Assembly (NCBI GenBank): GCA_024710355.1
Contig: JANJUX010000024.1
Coordinates: 62,001-126,000 of the forward strand
Direction of reading: 5' to 3'
DNA: 64,000 bases
From: Candidatus Rifleibacteriota bacterium
GTDB lineage: Bacteria; Muiribacteriota; Ozemobacteria; Ozemobacterales; Ozemobacteraceae
The notes below the pieces were generated by a model. That model was not told the origin of the DNA and ran no database searches. It saw only the letters and a program-made list of their open reading frames with translations. Position numbers and translations under genes: made by a program. Each line of letters begins with the position of its first letter. Within the stretch, counting starts at the first letter, position 1. Of the stretch, positions 1-6,749 are shown piece after piece.

Positions 1-467
1 TAGTTCGGGCCATTGAAACCATATTCCATGGCAATACAGCCGGCTGAAATATTGCAGATCATCATCGGGACAAGAAATGGACTGACGCGGCTCGGTCCAC
101 TGGTACGACAGGTTTCGAATTCTTCTTCAAAGGTATGAATACCGCCAATACCGGTTGAAACGGTTACGCCCACTCTGAAAGGGTCGTAGTTTTTTTCTTT
201 GAGACCGGCCATATCAACCGCCATGGCAGCAGCCGACATCGCAAACTGCGAATAGCGATCGTGGCGGCGCACTTCTTTCTTATTCATGTATTGCTCAGGA
301 TCAAAATTTTTCACCTGGCCGGCAATCTGAACCGTATGCTGTGATGCATCAAAACAGCTGATCGGACTGACACCGCTTTTGCCCTGCCTGAGGCTTTCAG
401 CAAACTGGTCGACTCCGATGCCAATCGGGGTCACTGCCCCAATGCCTGTGACAAAAACGCGCTTCAT
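1..467 (-). CDS. fabF: 3-oxoacyl-ACP synthase II (partial, N-terminal part)
   Basis: This is the first 155 residues of a beta-ketoacyl-ACP synthase of the FabF/KAS II type, which elongates acyl-ACP with malonyl-ACP in fatty acid synthesis. The protein begins MKRVFVTGIGAVTPIG, the usual FabF start, and contains the family stretch VGVTVSTGIGGI. The gene runs off the left edge of the window, so the catalytic Cys (normally near residue 163) and the two active-site His residues lie outside. The ATG is preceded by a strong ribosome binding site (AGGAGG-like, 470-482). It is the last visible gene of the plsX-fab cluster, 127 bases after the second FabK-like gene. That gap shows no clear terminator or promoter. 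Identity is confident from sequence and context; only completeness is unknown. Confidence 0.95.
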   Translation of the reverse strand, partial: MKRVFVTGIGAVTPIGIGVDQFAESLRQGKSGVSPISCFDASQHTVQIAGQVKNFDPEQYMNKKEVRRHDRYSQFAMSAAAMAVDMAGLKEKNYDPFRVGVTVSTGIGGIHTFEEEFETCRTSGPSRVSPFLVPMMICNISAGCIAMEYGFNGPN

Positions 468-594
468 TTTGTTGCCCTCCTGAGTCTGTCTAAAAAAGTT
501 ACAAAAGGTTTGTACCAGAGTTGAGCTGTTGAGTCAATAGCAAATCACCGGAAACCGGCGAAGTGAAAACTTGTTGAAAAGAATGATTTATCGC

Positions 595-1545
595 TTAATT
601 GCGATATTCGAGACCTTTGAAAAACATCTCGAAAATTTCTGCAACAGACAGAATCTCGTTTATACGATAAACATGTTCGCCGGCAAACACGAGACCTTTT
701 TCAAGATCCCCGGCACGGGCGTCTATCAGCGCCTGAATGATACAGAAACGTCTTGAGCATTTCTTGAGGCAACCCATGCACTTCGGATGATGCTCTGTGC
801 CAGCGGCAACCTTATCGGTAAAAGGTGTCGGCAGAGCATTACCCCAGAGGCCAACCGGGCTCATGATACGAAAAACATCGCCCTTTTTGGCTTTCAGGTA
901 TGTATCGTGAAAAGACTTTTCGACATTTGCTTCAAAACTCGCGGCGAAACGAGTGCCAACCTGAACACCGTCAGCGCCGAAATTGAAAGCATCGATGATA
1001 TCCTGTCTGTCGATAATTCCACCAGCGAGAAGAACCGGGATACTCACGGCCCTTTTTACTTCAGGAAAGATATCTCTGGCAGGACGTTCGGTTCCGAGGT
1101 GGCCGCCAGCTTCGCTGCCTTCGACAACGACGGCAGAAGCCCCCAGTTTCTCGGCGAGAGCGGCAACACGGTCACTCGAAACAATCGGAACCACCGGGAT
1201 GTCATAGTCACGGCCAATATCAAAAATATCCCGTGAAAAGCCTGCACCAGCAATCAGGGCATCGATACCGCATTCAGCAGCGGTTTTCATTACCGAAGCA
1301 AAGCCTGAGGCTGCCACCATGGTGTTGATGCCAACAATACCGCCATTAGCGATACCTCTGGCAATCTTGATTTCATTGCGCACCTCGTCAAGCTCCATGC
1401 CTGAACCGGCGATGAGACCAATCCCACCCTCGCGGGCTACAGAACCGGCAAGTTTGCCGGTAGAGACACGAATAGCCATGCCTCCCTGCATAAGCGGGTA
1501 TTTTGGCCGCAATTTACCAATTTTGAGTCGTGGCAGAATTTTCAC
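595..1545 (-). CDS. FabK-like FMN-dependent reductase / nitronate monooxygenase family, Cys-cluster variant
   Basis: A 316-residue TIM-barrel flavoprotein of the nitronate monooxygenase/FabK superfamily. Seen directly: the N-terminal YPLMQGGMA motif, SEAGGHLG around His149 (the position of the catalytic His), and VLLAGGII and GVQVGTRF for FMN phosphate binding. A C-terminal cysteine cluster lies at C256, C259, C263 and C268 (CxxCx3Cx4C). That cluster occurs in a known subgroup of these oxidoreductases and is absent from typical FabK. The start is GTG with GGAG eight bases upstream. It sits between acpP and fabF, behind a strong hairpin at 1565-1596. The window already has a more canonical FabK at 3673-4626. 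This one may therefore be a second enoyl-ACP reductase, or a reductase or monooxygenase acting on another substrate. The family is certain, the substrate is not. Confidence 0.8.
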   Translation of the reverse strand: MKILPRLKIGKLRPKYPLMQGGMAIRVSTGKLAGSVAREGGIGLIAGSGMELDEVRNEIKIARGIANGGIVGINTMVAASGFASVMKTAAECGIDALIAGAGFSRDIFDIGRDYDIPVVPIVSSDRVAALAEKLGASAVVVEGSEAGGHLGTERPARDIFPEVKRAVSIPVLLAGGIIDRQDIIDAFNFGADGVQVGTRFAASFEANVEKSFHDTYLKAKKGDVFRIMSPVGLWGNALPTPFTDKVAAGTEHHPKCMGCLKKCSRRFCIIQALIDARAGDLEKGLVFAGEHVYRINEILSVAEIFEMFFKGLEYRN

Positions 1546-1564
1546 CTGAGATCTCCAGTGACAC

Positions 1565-1596
1565 TGCCGGCCGGTTTTAACAAAAACCGGCCGGCA
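1565..1596 (-). terminator. 14-bp perfect GC-rich hairpin between acpP and the FabK-like gene
   Basis: Two perfect 14-base arms (TGCCGGCCGGTTTT and its complement) surround a four-base AACA loop. On the coding (minus) strand no T-run follows the second arm. It is therefore a weak fit to an intrinsic terminator and could equally be an RNA stability or processing element that sets the high acpP output relative to downstream genes. The structure is certain, the role is inferred. Confidence 0.5.
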
Positions 1597-1610
1597 AGCT
1601 ATGATTTCAA

Positions 1611-1847
1611 TCAGCCTTTTTTGTTGGTAATGTAGTCAACTGCGTCTTTAACAGTTTTCAGTTTTTCGGCATCTTCATCGGGAATTTCGATTTCGAAATG
1701 CTCTTCGAGGTCCATTACCAGCTCAACAGTGTCGAGACTGTCGGCACCGAGATCTTCAATAAAACTGGCTTCGAGGGTAACCTGTTTTTCATCGACCTGG
1801 AGCTTGTCAACAACGATTCTTTTGATTTCTTCAAAATAGTTACTCAT
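1611..1847 (-). CDS. acpP: Acyl carrier protein
   Basis: A 78-residue acidic acyl carrier protein, the small shuttle that holds acyl chains on a phosphopantetheine arm during fatty acid synthesis. The attachment motif GADSLD is present with the modified Ser at position 37, and helix II continues as [20 protein letters not shown], typical of AcpP. The length is normal. A very strong ribosome binding site (AGGAGGAA) precedes the ATG, fitting an abundant protein. It lies 32 bases after fabG and is followed by the 14-bp hairpin at 1565-1596. Confidence is very high from motif, size and position. Confidence 0.98.
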   Translation of the reverse strand: MSNYFEEIKRIVVDKLQVDEKQVTLEASFIEDLGADSLDTVELVMDLEEHFEIEIPDEDAEKLKTVKDAVDYITNKKG

Positions 1848-1879
1848 TTAATAATTCCTCCTGAAAATTTGCGAACGGG

Positions 1880-2641
1880 TCAGGACATTACCATGCCGCC
1901 ATCGACGGTCAGTACCTGCCCTGTGATATACGATGCCTTGTCTGAGGCCAGAAAAACCACGGCGTTGGCGACGTCGCGGGGATTTCCAAAACTGTTTAAC
2001 GGAATCTGAGCCAGCATCTGTTCTTTAACCTTGTCAGGAAGAACAGCAGTCATATCTGAATTGATGAAGCCCGGAGCGATTGCATTCGAGCGAATTCCCT
2101 TGCGGCCAAATTCTTTGGCGAAGCTTTTGGTGAAGCCTATGATACCGGCCTTGCTGGCGGCATAGTTCGCCTGACCGGCGTTACCCATCAGACCGATGAC
2201 AGACGCAATGTTGATAACTGAACCACCCTTCTGCTTCAGCATGGTTCTGACAACTGCCTTTGACATGAGAAAAGTGCCCTTGAGATTGATTTTGAGAACC
2301 AGATCCCAGGCATCTTCATCCATGCGCATCAGCAGGCCGTCTCTGGTAATACCGGCGTTGTTCACAAGCACATCAATGCGACCAAAAGCCGCAACTGCAG
2401 CTTCGGTAAGCTTTTCAGCGTCTTCTGCTTTCGATACGTCGGCTTTGCAGGTTGCAACGGTCATTTTTGCATTTTCAAGTTCGGCTTTCGCTTTGGCAAG
2501 CCCCTCTTCATTGATATCAGAGAGAACTACACGATAACCGGCTTCGCCCATGGCACGGGCAATCTCAAGACCGATTCCGCGGGCAGAACCAGTTACAATT
2601 GCTACTGGTCTTTCTGCTGCAGTGTTTTCTGAACTATTCAT
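1880..2641 (-). CDS. fabG: 3-oxoacyl-ACP reductase
   Basis: A 253-residue short-chain dehydrogenase that reduces 3-oxoacyl-ACP with NADPH in fatty acid elongation. Visible motifs are the nucleotide-binding TGSARGIG (about 17-24), NNAG (about 94-97) and the catalytic tetrad N119, S147, Y160 and K164 in the YxxxK arrangement. The C-terminal ITGQVLTVDGGM is characteristic of FabG. The first dozen residues (MNSSENTAAERP) are a small extension over typical FabG. The ATG has a GAGG site five bases upstream. The gene follows fabD by 82 bases and precedes acpP by 32, the standard fabD-fabG-acpP order. Confidence 0.96.
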   Translation of the reverse strand: MNSSENTAAERPVAIVTGSARGIGLEIARAMGEAGYRVVLSDINEEGLAKAKAELENAKMTVATCKADVSKAEDAEKLTEAAVAAFGRIDVLVNNAGITRDGLLMRMDEDAWDLVLKINLKGTFLMSKAVVRTMLKQKGGSVINIASVIGLMGNAGQANYAASKAGIIGFTKSFAKEFGRKGIRSNAIAPGFINSDMTAVLPDKVKEQMLAQIPLNSFGNPRDVANAVVFLASDKASYITGQVLTVDGGMVMS

Positions 2642-2723
2642 GCTTACCTCGTATAAACTATTGTAATAAAATAACAGGTGGCTGTTACTACAGCTTTTAG
2701 TGTAAGTTTGTCAAGCCTGAATT

Positions 2724-3656
2724 TCAGGAAGCCTGATTTACCTGCAACAGTTGCTCAAGGGTCTGCGGGTCGGTGGCAAAAGTGGTATTCGCCGCAGGTG
2801 CAATCTTCTTGTTCAGCCCGGCAAGGACCTTTCCGGGGCCGACTTCAACAAATTCAGAGATACCTTGAGTAAGCATATTGTTGACCGTGTCTTCATAACG
2901 CACCGAGCCGGTAATCTGGTCAAGCAGCTTTCTCTTCAGTTCGGCAGCGGCAACAGTCGGCTGCGCATCGACGTTACAGAAAACCGGAACTCTGGCATTG
3001 CTGAAGCTGATCTTTTCAAGTTCAGCAGCAACCTGATCGCGGGCTTTCTGCATCAGGGGCGAATGAAATGGCCCCGAAACTTCAAGTGGAACGACCTTGC
3101 GGGCACCCCTGGCAATCGCCAGCTCGCCGGCCTTTTTAACCGCAGAGGCAAGACCGGAAATAACCAGCTGCCCCGGGCAATTGTAATTGGCTATCTGACA
3201 GACACCCTCAACCGAAGCCTCGCGGCAGACCTGTTCCAACTCTTCGCGGCCGAGCATCATCACGGCGCTCATGGCGCCAGTTCCTGCGGGGCAGGCTTCT
3301 TCCATGGCACGGGCACGAATATTGACGAGTCTTATCAGATCTTCAAACGAAGCAACCCCGGCAGCAAAAAGCGCATTATACTCGCCTAAGCTGTGGCCGG
3401 CAGTTGCGCCGTATTCCCAGCCATTTCGTCTCAGCCACTCGGTAAGAATGGCCGAAGTCAGAAAAATTGCGGGCTGCGTGTTAACTGTCTTTTTAAGCTC
3501 TTCTTCAGGCCCGTTATAACAAATTTCGCTGAGGCGGCGACCAAGAAGAGAATCAGCGCGGGCAGCCATTTCGGCAGCCCATGGAAAAGCTTCAACCATG
3601 GCCTTGGCCATGCCAATCTTCTGAGAGCCCTGACCAGGAAAAATCAATGCCTTCAT
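2724..3656 (-). CDS. fabD: Malonyl-CoA:ACP transacylase
   Basis: FabD moves malonyl units from CoA to ACP. From the chosen ATG the protein is 310 residues and starts MKALIFPGQGSQ, the canonical FabD beginning. The nucleophile motif GHSLG places Ser89 at the active site, and VSGPFHSPLM carries the catalytic His. The reading frame is open for 37 more codons upstream, but those overlap the 3' end of fabK and have no homology. The ATG at 3656 has a GGAGAG site seven bases upstream and lies 16 bases after the fabK stop, so it is the better start. C-terminal residues VGPGKVLAGLNKKI also fit FabD. Confidence 0.96.
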   Translation of the reverse strand: MKALIFPGQGSQKIGMAKAMVEAFPWAAEMAARADSLLGRRLSEICYNGPEEELKKTVNTQPAIFLTSAILTEWLRRNGWEYGATAGHSLGEYNALFAAGVASFEDLIRLVNIRARAMEEACPAGTGAMSAVMMLGREELEQVCREASVEGVCQIANYNCPGQLVISGLASAVKKAGELAIARGARKVVPLEVSGPFHSPLMQKARDQVAAELEKISFSNARVPVFCNVDAQPTVAAAELKRKLLDQITGSVRYEDTVNNMLTQGISEFVEVGPGKVLAGLNKKIAPAANTTFATDPQTLEQLLQVNQAS

Positions 3657-3672
3657 GCTTCTGCTCTCCGTG

Positions 3673-4626
3673 TCAGCTTTTTTTAGGTCTGAACTTTTCG
3701 AGGCGCTCGAAAACTTTGTAATAATCAGCTTCAACGCTCTGAATGATCTCGGCGGCAGTCTCTTCACGATTCAGCATACCGCTGATCTGACCCGCCATAA
3801 CCGAACCTTCTTCGATATTACCGTCGACAACCGACATTTTCAGGCGGCCACGACCAAGTTCTTCGAGTTCTTCGGCTGAAGCACCCTTGTATTCTTTTTC
3901 AAGATACTCTTTGGTCAGCCGGTTGCGAATAACACGCACCGGATGCCCAAGGGTTACACCAGTTGTAACCGTGTCGCGGTCCTTTGCCTTGAGAACCGAC
4001 TCTTTGTAATTCGGGTGTGCATGGCATTCTTTGGCAAGAATAAACCTTGTGCCCATCTGGACAGCTTCGGCACCAAGAGCGAAGGCGGCAGCAACACCGC
4101 GACCATCCGCAATACCACCAGCGGCAATAACCGGAATCGAAACCGCGTCAACTATCTGCGGAATCAGAACCATAGTGGTAATTTCGCCAACATGGCCACC
4201 AGACTCATGACCTTCTGCGATCAGGGCGTCGACGCCGGAGCGTTCGAGACGTTTTGCCAGAGCGACAGATGAGACAACCGGAATCACCTTGATGCCTTCG
4301 TCTTTAAAACGTTTAACCAGCGGCCCGGGATTACCGGCACCGGTAGTGACGACCGGGACTTTTTCCTGGAGACAGACTTCGACAACACCAGGAGCAGTAG
4401 GCATCATCAACATGATATTGACACCAAACGGTTTGTCAGTGAGGCTTTTAATCTTGTGAATTTCCTGGCGAACAAGCTCGGGATCGAGCGAACCTGAGCC
4501 GAAAACACCGAGACCGCCGGCATTGCTGACGGCTGCGACAAGATTGGCCGAGCTGACCCAGGCCATACCACCCTGAAAGATGGGGTATTTGATGCCAAGA
4601 AGTTTGGTAATTCTGGTTTCTATCAT
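3673..4626 (-). CDS. fabK: Enoyl-ACP reductase II (FMN-dependent)
   Basis: A 317-residue FMN enzyme that carries out the last reduction of each fatty acid elongation cycle. It matches the FabK of streptococci closely in order and motif: RITKLLGIKYPIFQGGMAW at the start, PFGVNIML, VVTTGAGNP, the catalytic His145 in GHESGGHVG, VIAAGGIADG, AVQMGTRF, HPNYKE and the C-terminal GSVMAGQISG. FabK occurs in organisms that use it instead of, or beside, FabI. Here it sits between plsX and fabD, exactly where many bacteria have fabH. No fabH or fabI is visible in the window. Confidence 0.93.
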   Translation of the reverse strand: MIETRITKLLGIKYPIFQGGMAWVSSANLVAAVSNAGGLGVFGSGSLDPELVRQEIHKIKSLTDKPFGVNIMLMMPTAPGVVEVCLQEKVPVVTTGAGNPGPLVKRFKDEGIKVIPVVSSVALAKRLERSGVDALIAEGHESGGHVGEITTMVLIPQIVDAVSIPVIAAGGIADGRGVAAAFALGAEAVQMGTRFILAKECHAHPNYKESVLKAKDRDTVTTGVTLGHPVRVIRNRLTKEYLEKEYKGASAEELEELGRGRLKMSVVDGNIEEGSVMAGQISGMLNREETAAEIIQSVEADYYKVFERLEKFRPKKS

Positions 4627-4684
4627 AATTACAGAGAATCTCCCTTGAAAAAATCAGCAGGCCCCGACTGAATGGCTCTCCTGC

Positions 4685-5695
4685 CTATGCTGGTGTCACC
4701 GATTCACTCATATGGCCTTCTTTTTCGACCTGACTGTGAATCAGATTGATCACACCGGTTGAGGCACAACTTGCCGCCAGCGTCAAAGCATTCGCAATCA
4801 CCGGAGCTTTTGATTTGCCGTGGCAGACAATTGAGACACCATTAATGCCCAGTAATGGGGCAGCGCTGTATTCAGGAGCATCTGGGCTGAATTTTTTCAA
4901 CCCGGCCTTGAGAGCCATCAATTTTTCGGGGGCGATTTCTGCCCCTTTCGCGGCCTTAAAAAGGGCGCCCTGAATCAGCTCAGAAATGCTCTCACTGGCT
5001 TTGAGCAGCACATTGCCGACAAAACCATCACAGACCACCACATGGGCCTTGCCATAATAAAGATGATCCGCTTCAACATTACCGATGAAGTTCAGCGAAC
5101 TATGTTTAAGAGAATCGAAAACACTCTTTGTCAGTTCGTTTCCTTTTGATTCTTCTTCGCCGATGCTCAAAACGCCGACTTTCGGGTTTTTAATGCCACA
5201 GACTTTTTCGTAGTAAGCGGCACCCATAAGGGCAAACTGCAGGAGGTGCGGTGCCCGGCTGTCGACATTGGCGCCGACATCGAGCAACAAAACCCCATAA
5301 TTTTCTGAGGTCGGAAGCATTACTGCAATAGCAGGACGCTCGACACCAGGAATACGCCCGATTTCGAGCAGAGAGGCGGCCATCTGAGCGCCAGTACTGC
5401 CCGCTGAAAGAAGCGCATCTGCCTTGCCTTCGCGTACAAGACGAGCCGCCACTGCAATAGAGGTATTCTTCTTTTTACGAAGAGCCTGCAGCGGCGCCTC
5501 ACCCATCTCTACCACTTCGGATGTGTCGTATATCTCACAGCCGGCGGGCAGTTCTGGCATGATCTCGCGAATGGCCGATTCTTTTCCGACGAGTATCAGA
5601 CTGGCATTGCCGCCTGAGGTCAGATACGATCGAGCTCCTGATACCAGTTCCTGGGGGGCATAGTCCCCTCCCATGACATCAACGGCGATTTTCAT
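4685..5695 (-). CDS. plsX: Phosphate acyltransferase PlsX
   Basis: A 336-residue enzyme that converts acyl-ACP to acyl-phosphate for phospholipid synthesis. The protein begins MKIAVDVMGGDYAPQE, the PlsX hallmark, and contains ALLSAGSTGAQM, LLLDVGANVD, NVEADHLYYGKAHVVVCDGF and VSIVCHGKS, all family blocks. A short C-terminal tail after NLIHSQVE is slightly extended. The start lies 17 bases after rpmF. No strong ribosome binding site is visible there, so translational coupling to rpmF is likely. The rpmF-plsX pairing is the common arrangement at the head of fatty acid operons. Confidence 0.96.
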   Translation of the reverse strand: MKIAVDVMGGDYAPQELVSGARSYLTSGGNASLILVGKESAIREIMPELPAGCEIYDTSEVVEMGEAPLQALRKKKNTSIAVAARLVREGKADALLSAGSTGAQMAASLLEIGRIPGVERPAIAVMLPTSENYGVLLLDVGANVDSRAPHLLQFALMGAAYYEKVCGIKNPKVGVLSIGEEESKGNELTKSVFDSLKHSSLNFIGNVEADHLYYGKAHVVVCDGFVGNVLLKASESISELIQGALFKAAKGAEIAPEKLMALKAGLKKFSPDAPEYSAAPLLGINGVSIVCHGKSKAPVIANALTLAASCASTGVINLIHSQVEKEGHMSESVTPA

Positions 5696-5712
5696 TCGCT
5701 ATTTTACCGGTA

Positions 5713-5901
5713 TTATTCTTTTTCGACTTCGAGAACCTTAACTTTTTTGCCGTAATAACCACATGCCGGGCAAACTCTGTGCGGCTGCTTCAGTTCAAAG
5801 CACTGTGCGCATTTTGCCAGAGCAACAGGAGCTGCTTTGTAGTGAGTTCTGCGTTTGCGGCCTCTGAGTTTTGAAACTCTATTTTTTGGACATGCACCCA
5901 T
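5713..5901 (-). CDS. rpmF: 50S ribosomal protein L32
   Basis: A 62-residue L32 protein of the large ribosomal subunit. It begins MGACPKNRVSKLRGRKRRTHYK and keeps the zinc-binding form with two CxxC pairs (CAQC and CPAC). The frame extends 21 codons upstream, but the ATG at 5901 has an excellent GGAGG site nine bases away and matches the L32 N-terminus (normally MAVPK or similar; MGACPK is a variant with an extra Cys). It heads the plsX-fab transcription unit and is read from the promoter at 5936-5964. Confidence 0.96.
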   Translation of the reverse strand: MGACPKNRVSKLRGRKRRTHYKAAPVALAKCAQCFELKQPHRVCPACGYYGKKVKVLEVEKE

Positions 5902-5935
5902 TTTGACTTCCTCCGGGATTGAAATAAGTTTGGTG

Positions 5936-5964
5936 AGTATAGCAGATAATATAATCAGAGTCAA
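5936..5964 (-). promoter_or_regulatory. Sigma-70 type promoter for rpmF-plsX-fab operon
   Basis: On the minus strand TTGACT (5959-5964) and TATACT (5936-5941) are separated by exactly 17 bases, with TG one base before the -10 box (extended -10). This places a start of transcription near 5929, about 28 bases before the rpmF ATG. It separates the fab cluster from the upstream mnmG-rsmG genes. Confidence 0.75.
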
Positions 5965-5986
5965 TCACAATAAGCAAAAGCGTTTA

Positions 5987-6000
5987 CGGGTGTACACCCG
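5987..6000. promoter_or_regulatory. 14-bp perfect palindrome upstream of the rpmF promoter
   Basis: CGGGTGTACACCCG reads the same on both strands. Its centre is about 65 bases upstream of the predicted rpmF transcription start and 14 bases after the rsmG stop codon. With no loop it is a poor terminator. The position fits a site for a dimeric regulator of the fab operon. The palindrome is certain, the role is inference. Confidence 0.35.
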
Positions 6001-6014
6001 AACCACAGAAAGGC

Positions 6015-6749
6015 TTAAAGAGGCTTTTCTACCGCAAGACCACATTTGCGCGGGTAACGCTCCGGAACTGCACAGGTTTTGCGAAGAATCAGAAAATTCC
6101 TTTCGAACGGCAACTCCGGTGGAGCAAGTCGCAAAATTTCGACATTCTCGACAGCTACCGAGAAAACCGCGAAGGCGTTAACCGATTCTGCCAGTTCCTC
6201 ATCGAGCTTCGGGCCTTTATAATACAACGCATACCCACCGGTGCGCGTCAAAGGCATCGTATATTCAACAAGCGTTCTGACAGCCGATAATGCCCGGCAG
6301 ACAACAAGGTCGGCCTGCTCTCTGAACTTGACATCGCGACCGACCTCTTCTATGCGGGCGTGAAAAGTCTGCACATTGGTCAAGCCAGCAGCAGCAGCCA
6401 TTCTCGCCACAAACTCAACCGATTTCTGCCTGGAGTCGACTGCAATAATTCTGCTTTGCGGCAGAGCCACAGCCAAAGGCAACGATGGAAACCCGCCCCC
6501 CGTACCAAGATCAACAATCGTCGACGATTTCCAGAGAGGAAGGTTGAAGCATATCGGCGCCAGACTGTCGAGAAAGTGTTTCATAGCCATTTCCTGCGGA
6601 TCGAATATTTTTGAAACACTTTTATACATCGGGTCTGCCAACATGGCCGATGCAAGCCGGTCGAGCTGATCATACTGCTCTTCAGACAACCTGACCTTGA
6701 GTTTTTCGAGACAGGGAAAAAGAAATTCTCTGATTCTTACCTCATTCAT
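6015..6749 (-). CDS. rsmG: 16S rRNA (guanine527-N7)-methyltransferase
   Basis: A 244-residue SAM-dependent methyltransferase (also called GidB) that methylates G527 of 16S rRNA. The SAM-binding motif VDLGTGGGFPSLPLA is at about residues 79-92. Other blocks are MKHFLDSL, IIAVDSRQKSVEFV, VVCRALSAVRTLVEY and the glycine-rich GYALYYKG. The start overlaps the end of the preceding mnmG by 8 bases, which couples their translation and is the classic mnmG-rsmG arrangement. A C-terminal tail after ILRKT is a little longer than usual. Confidence 0.95.
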   Translation of the reverse strand: MNEVRIREFLFPCLEKLKVRLSEEQYDQLDRLASAMLADPMYKSVSKIFDPQEMAMKHFLDSLAPICFNLPLWKSSTIVDLGTGGGFPSLPLAVALPQSRIIAVDSRQKSVEFVARMAAAAGLTNVQTFHARIEEVGRDVKFREQADLVVCRALSAVRTLVEYTMPLTRTGGYALYYKGPKLDEELAESVNAFAVFSVAVENVEILRLAPPELPFERNFLILRKTCAVPERYPRKCGLAVEKPL

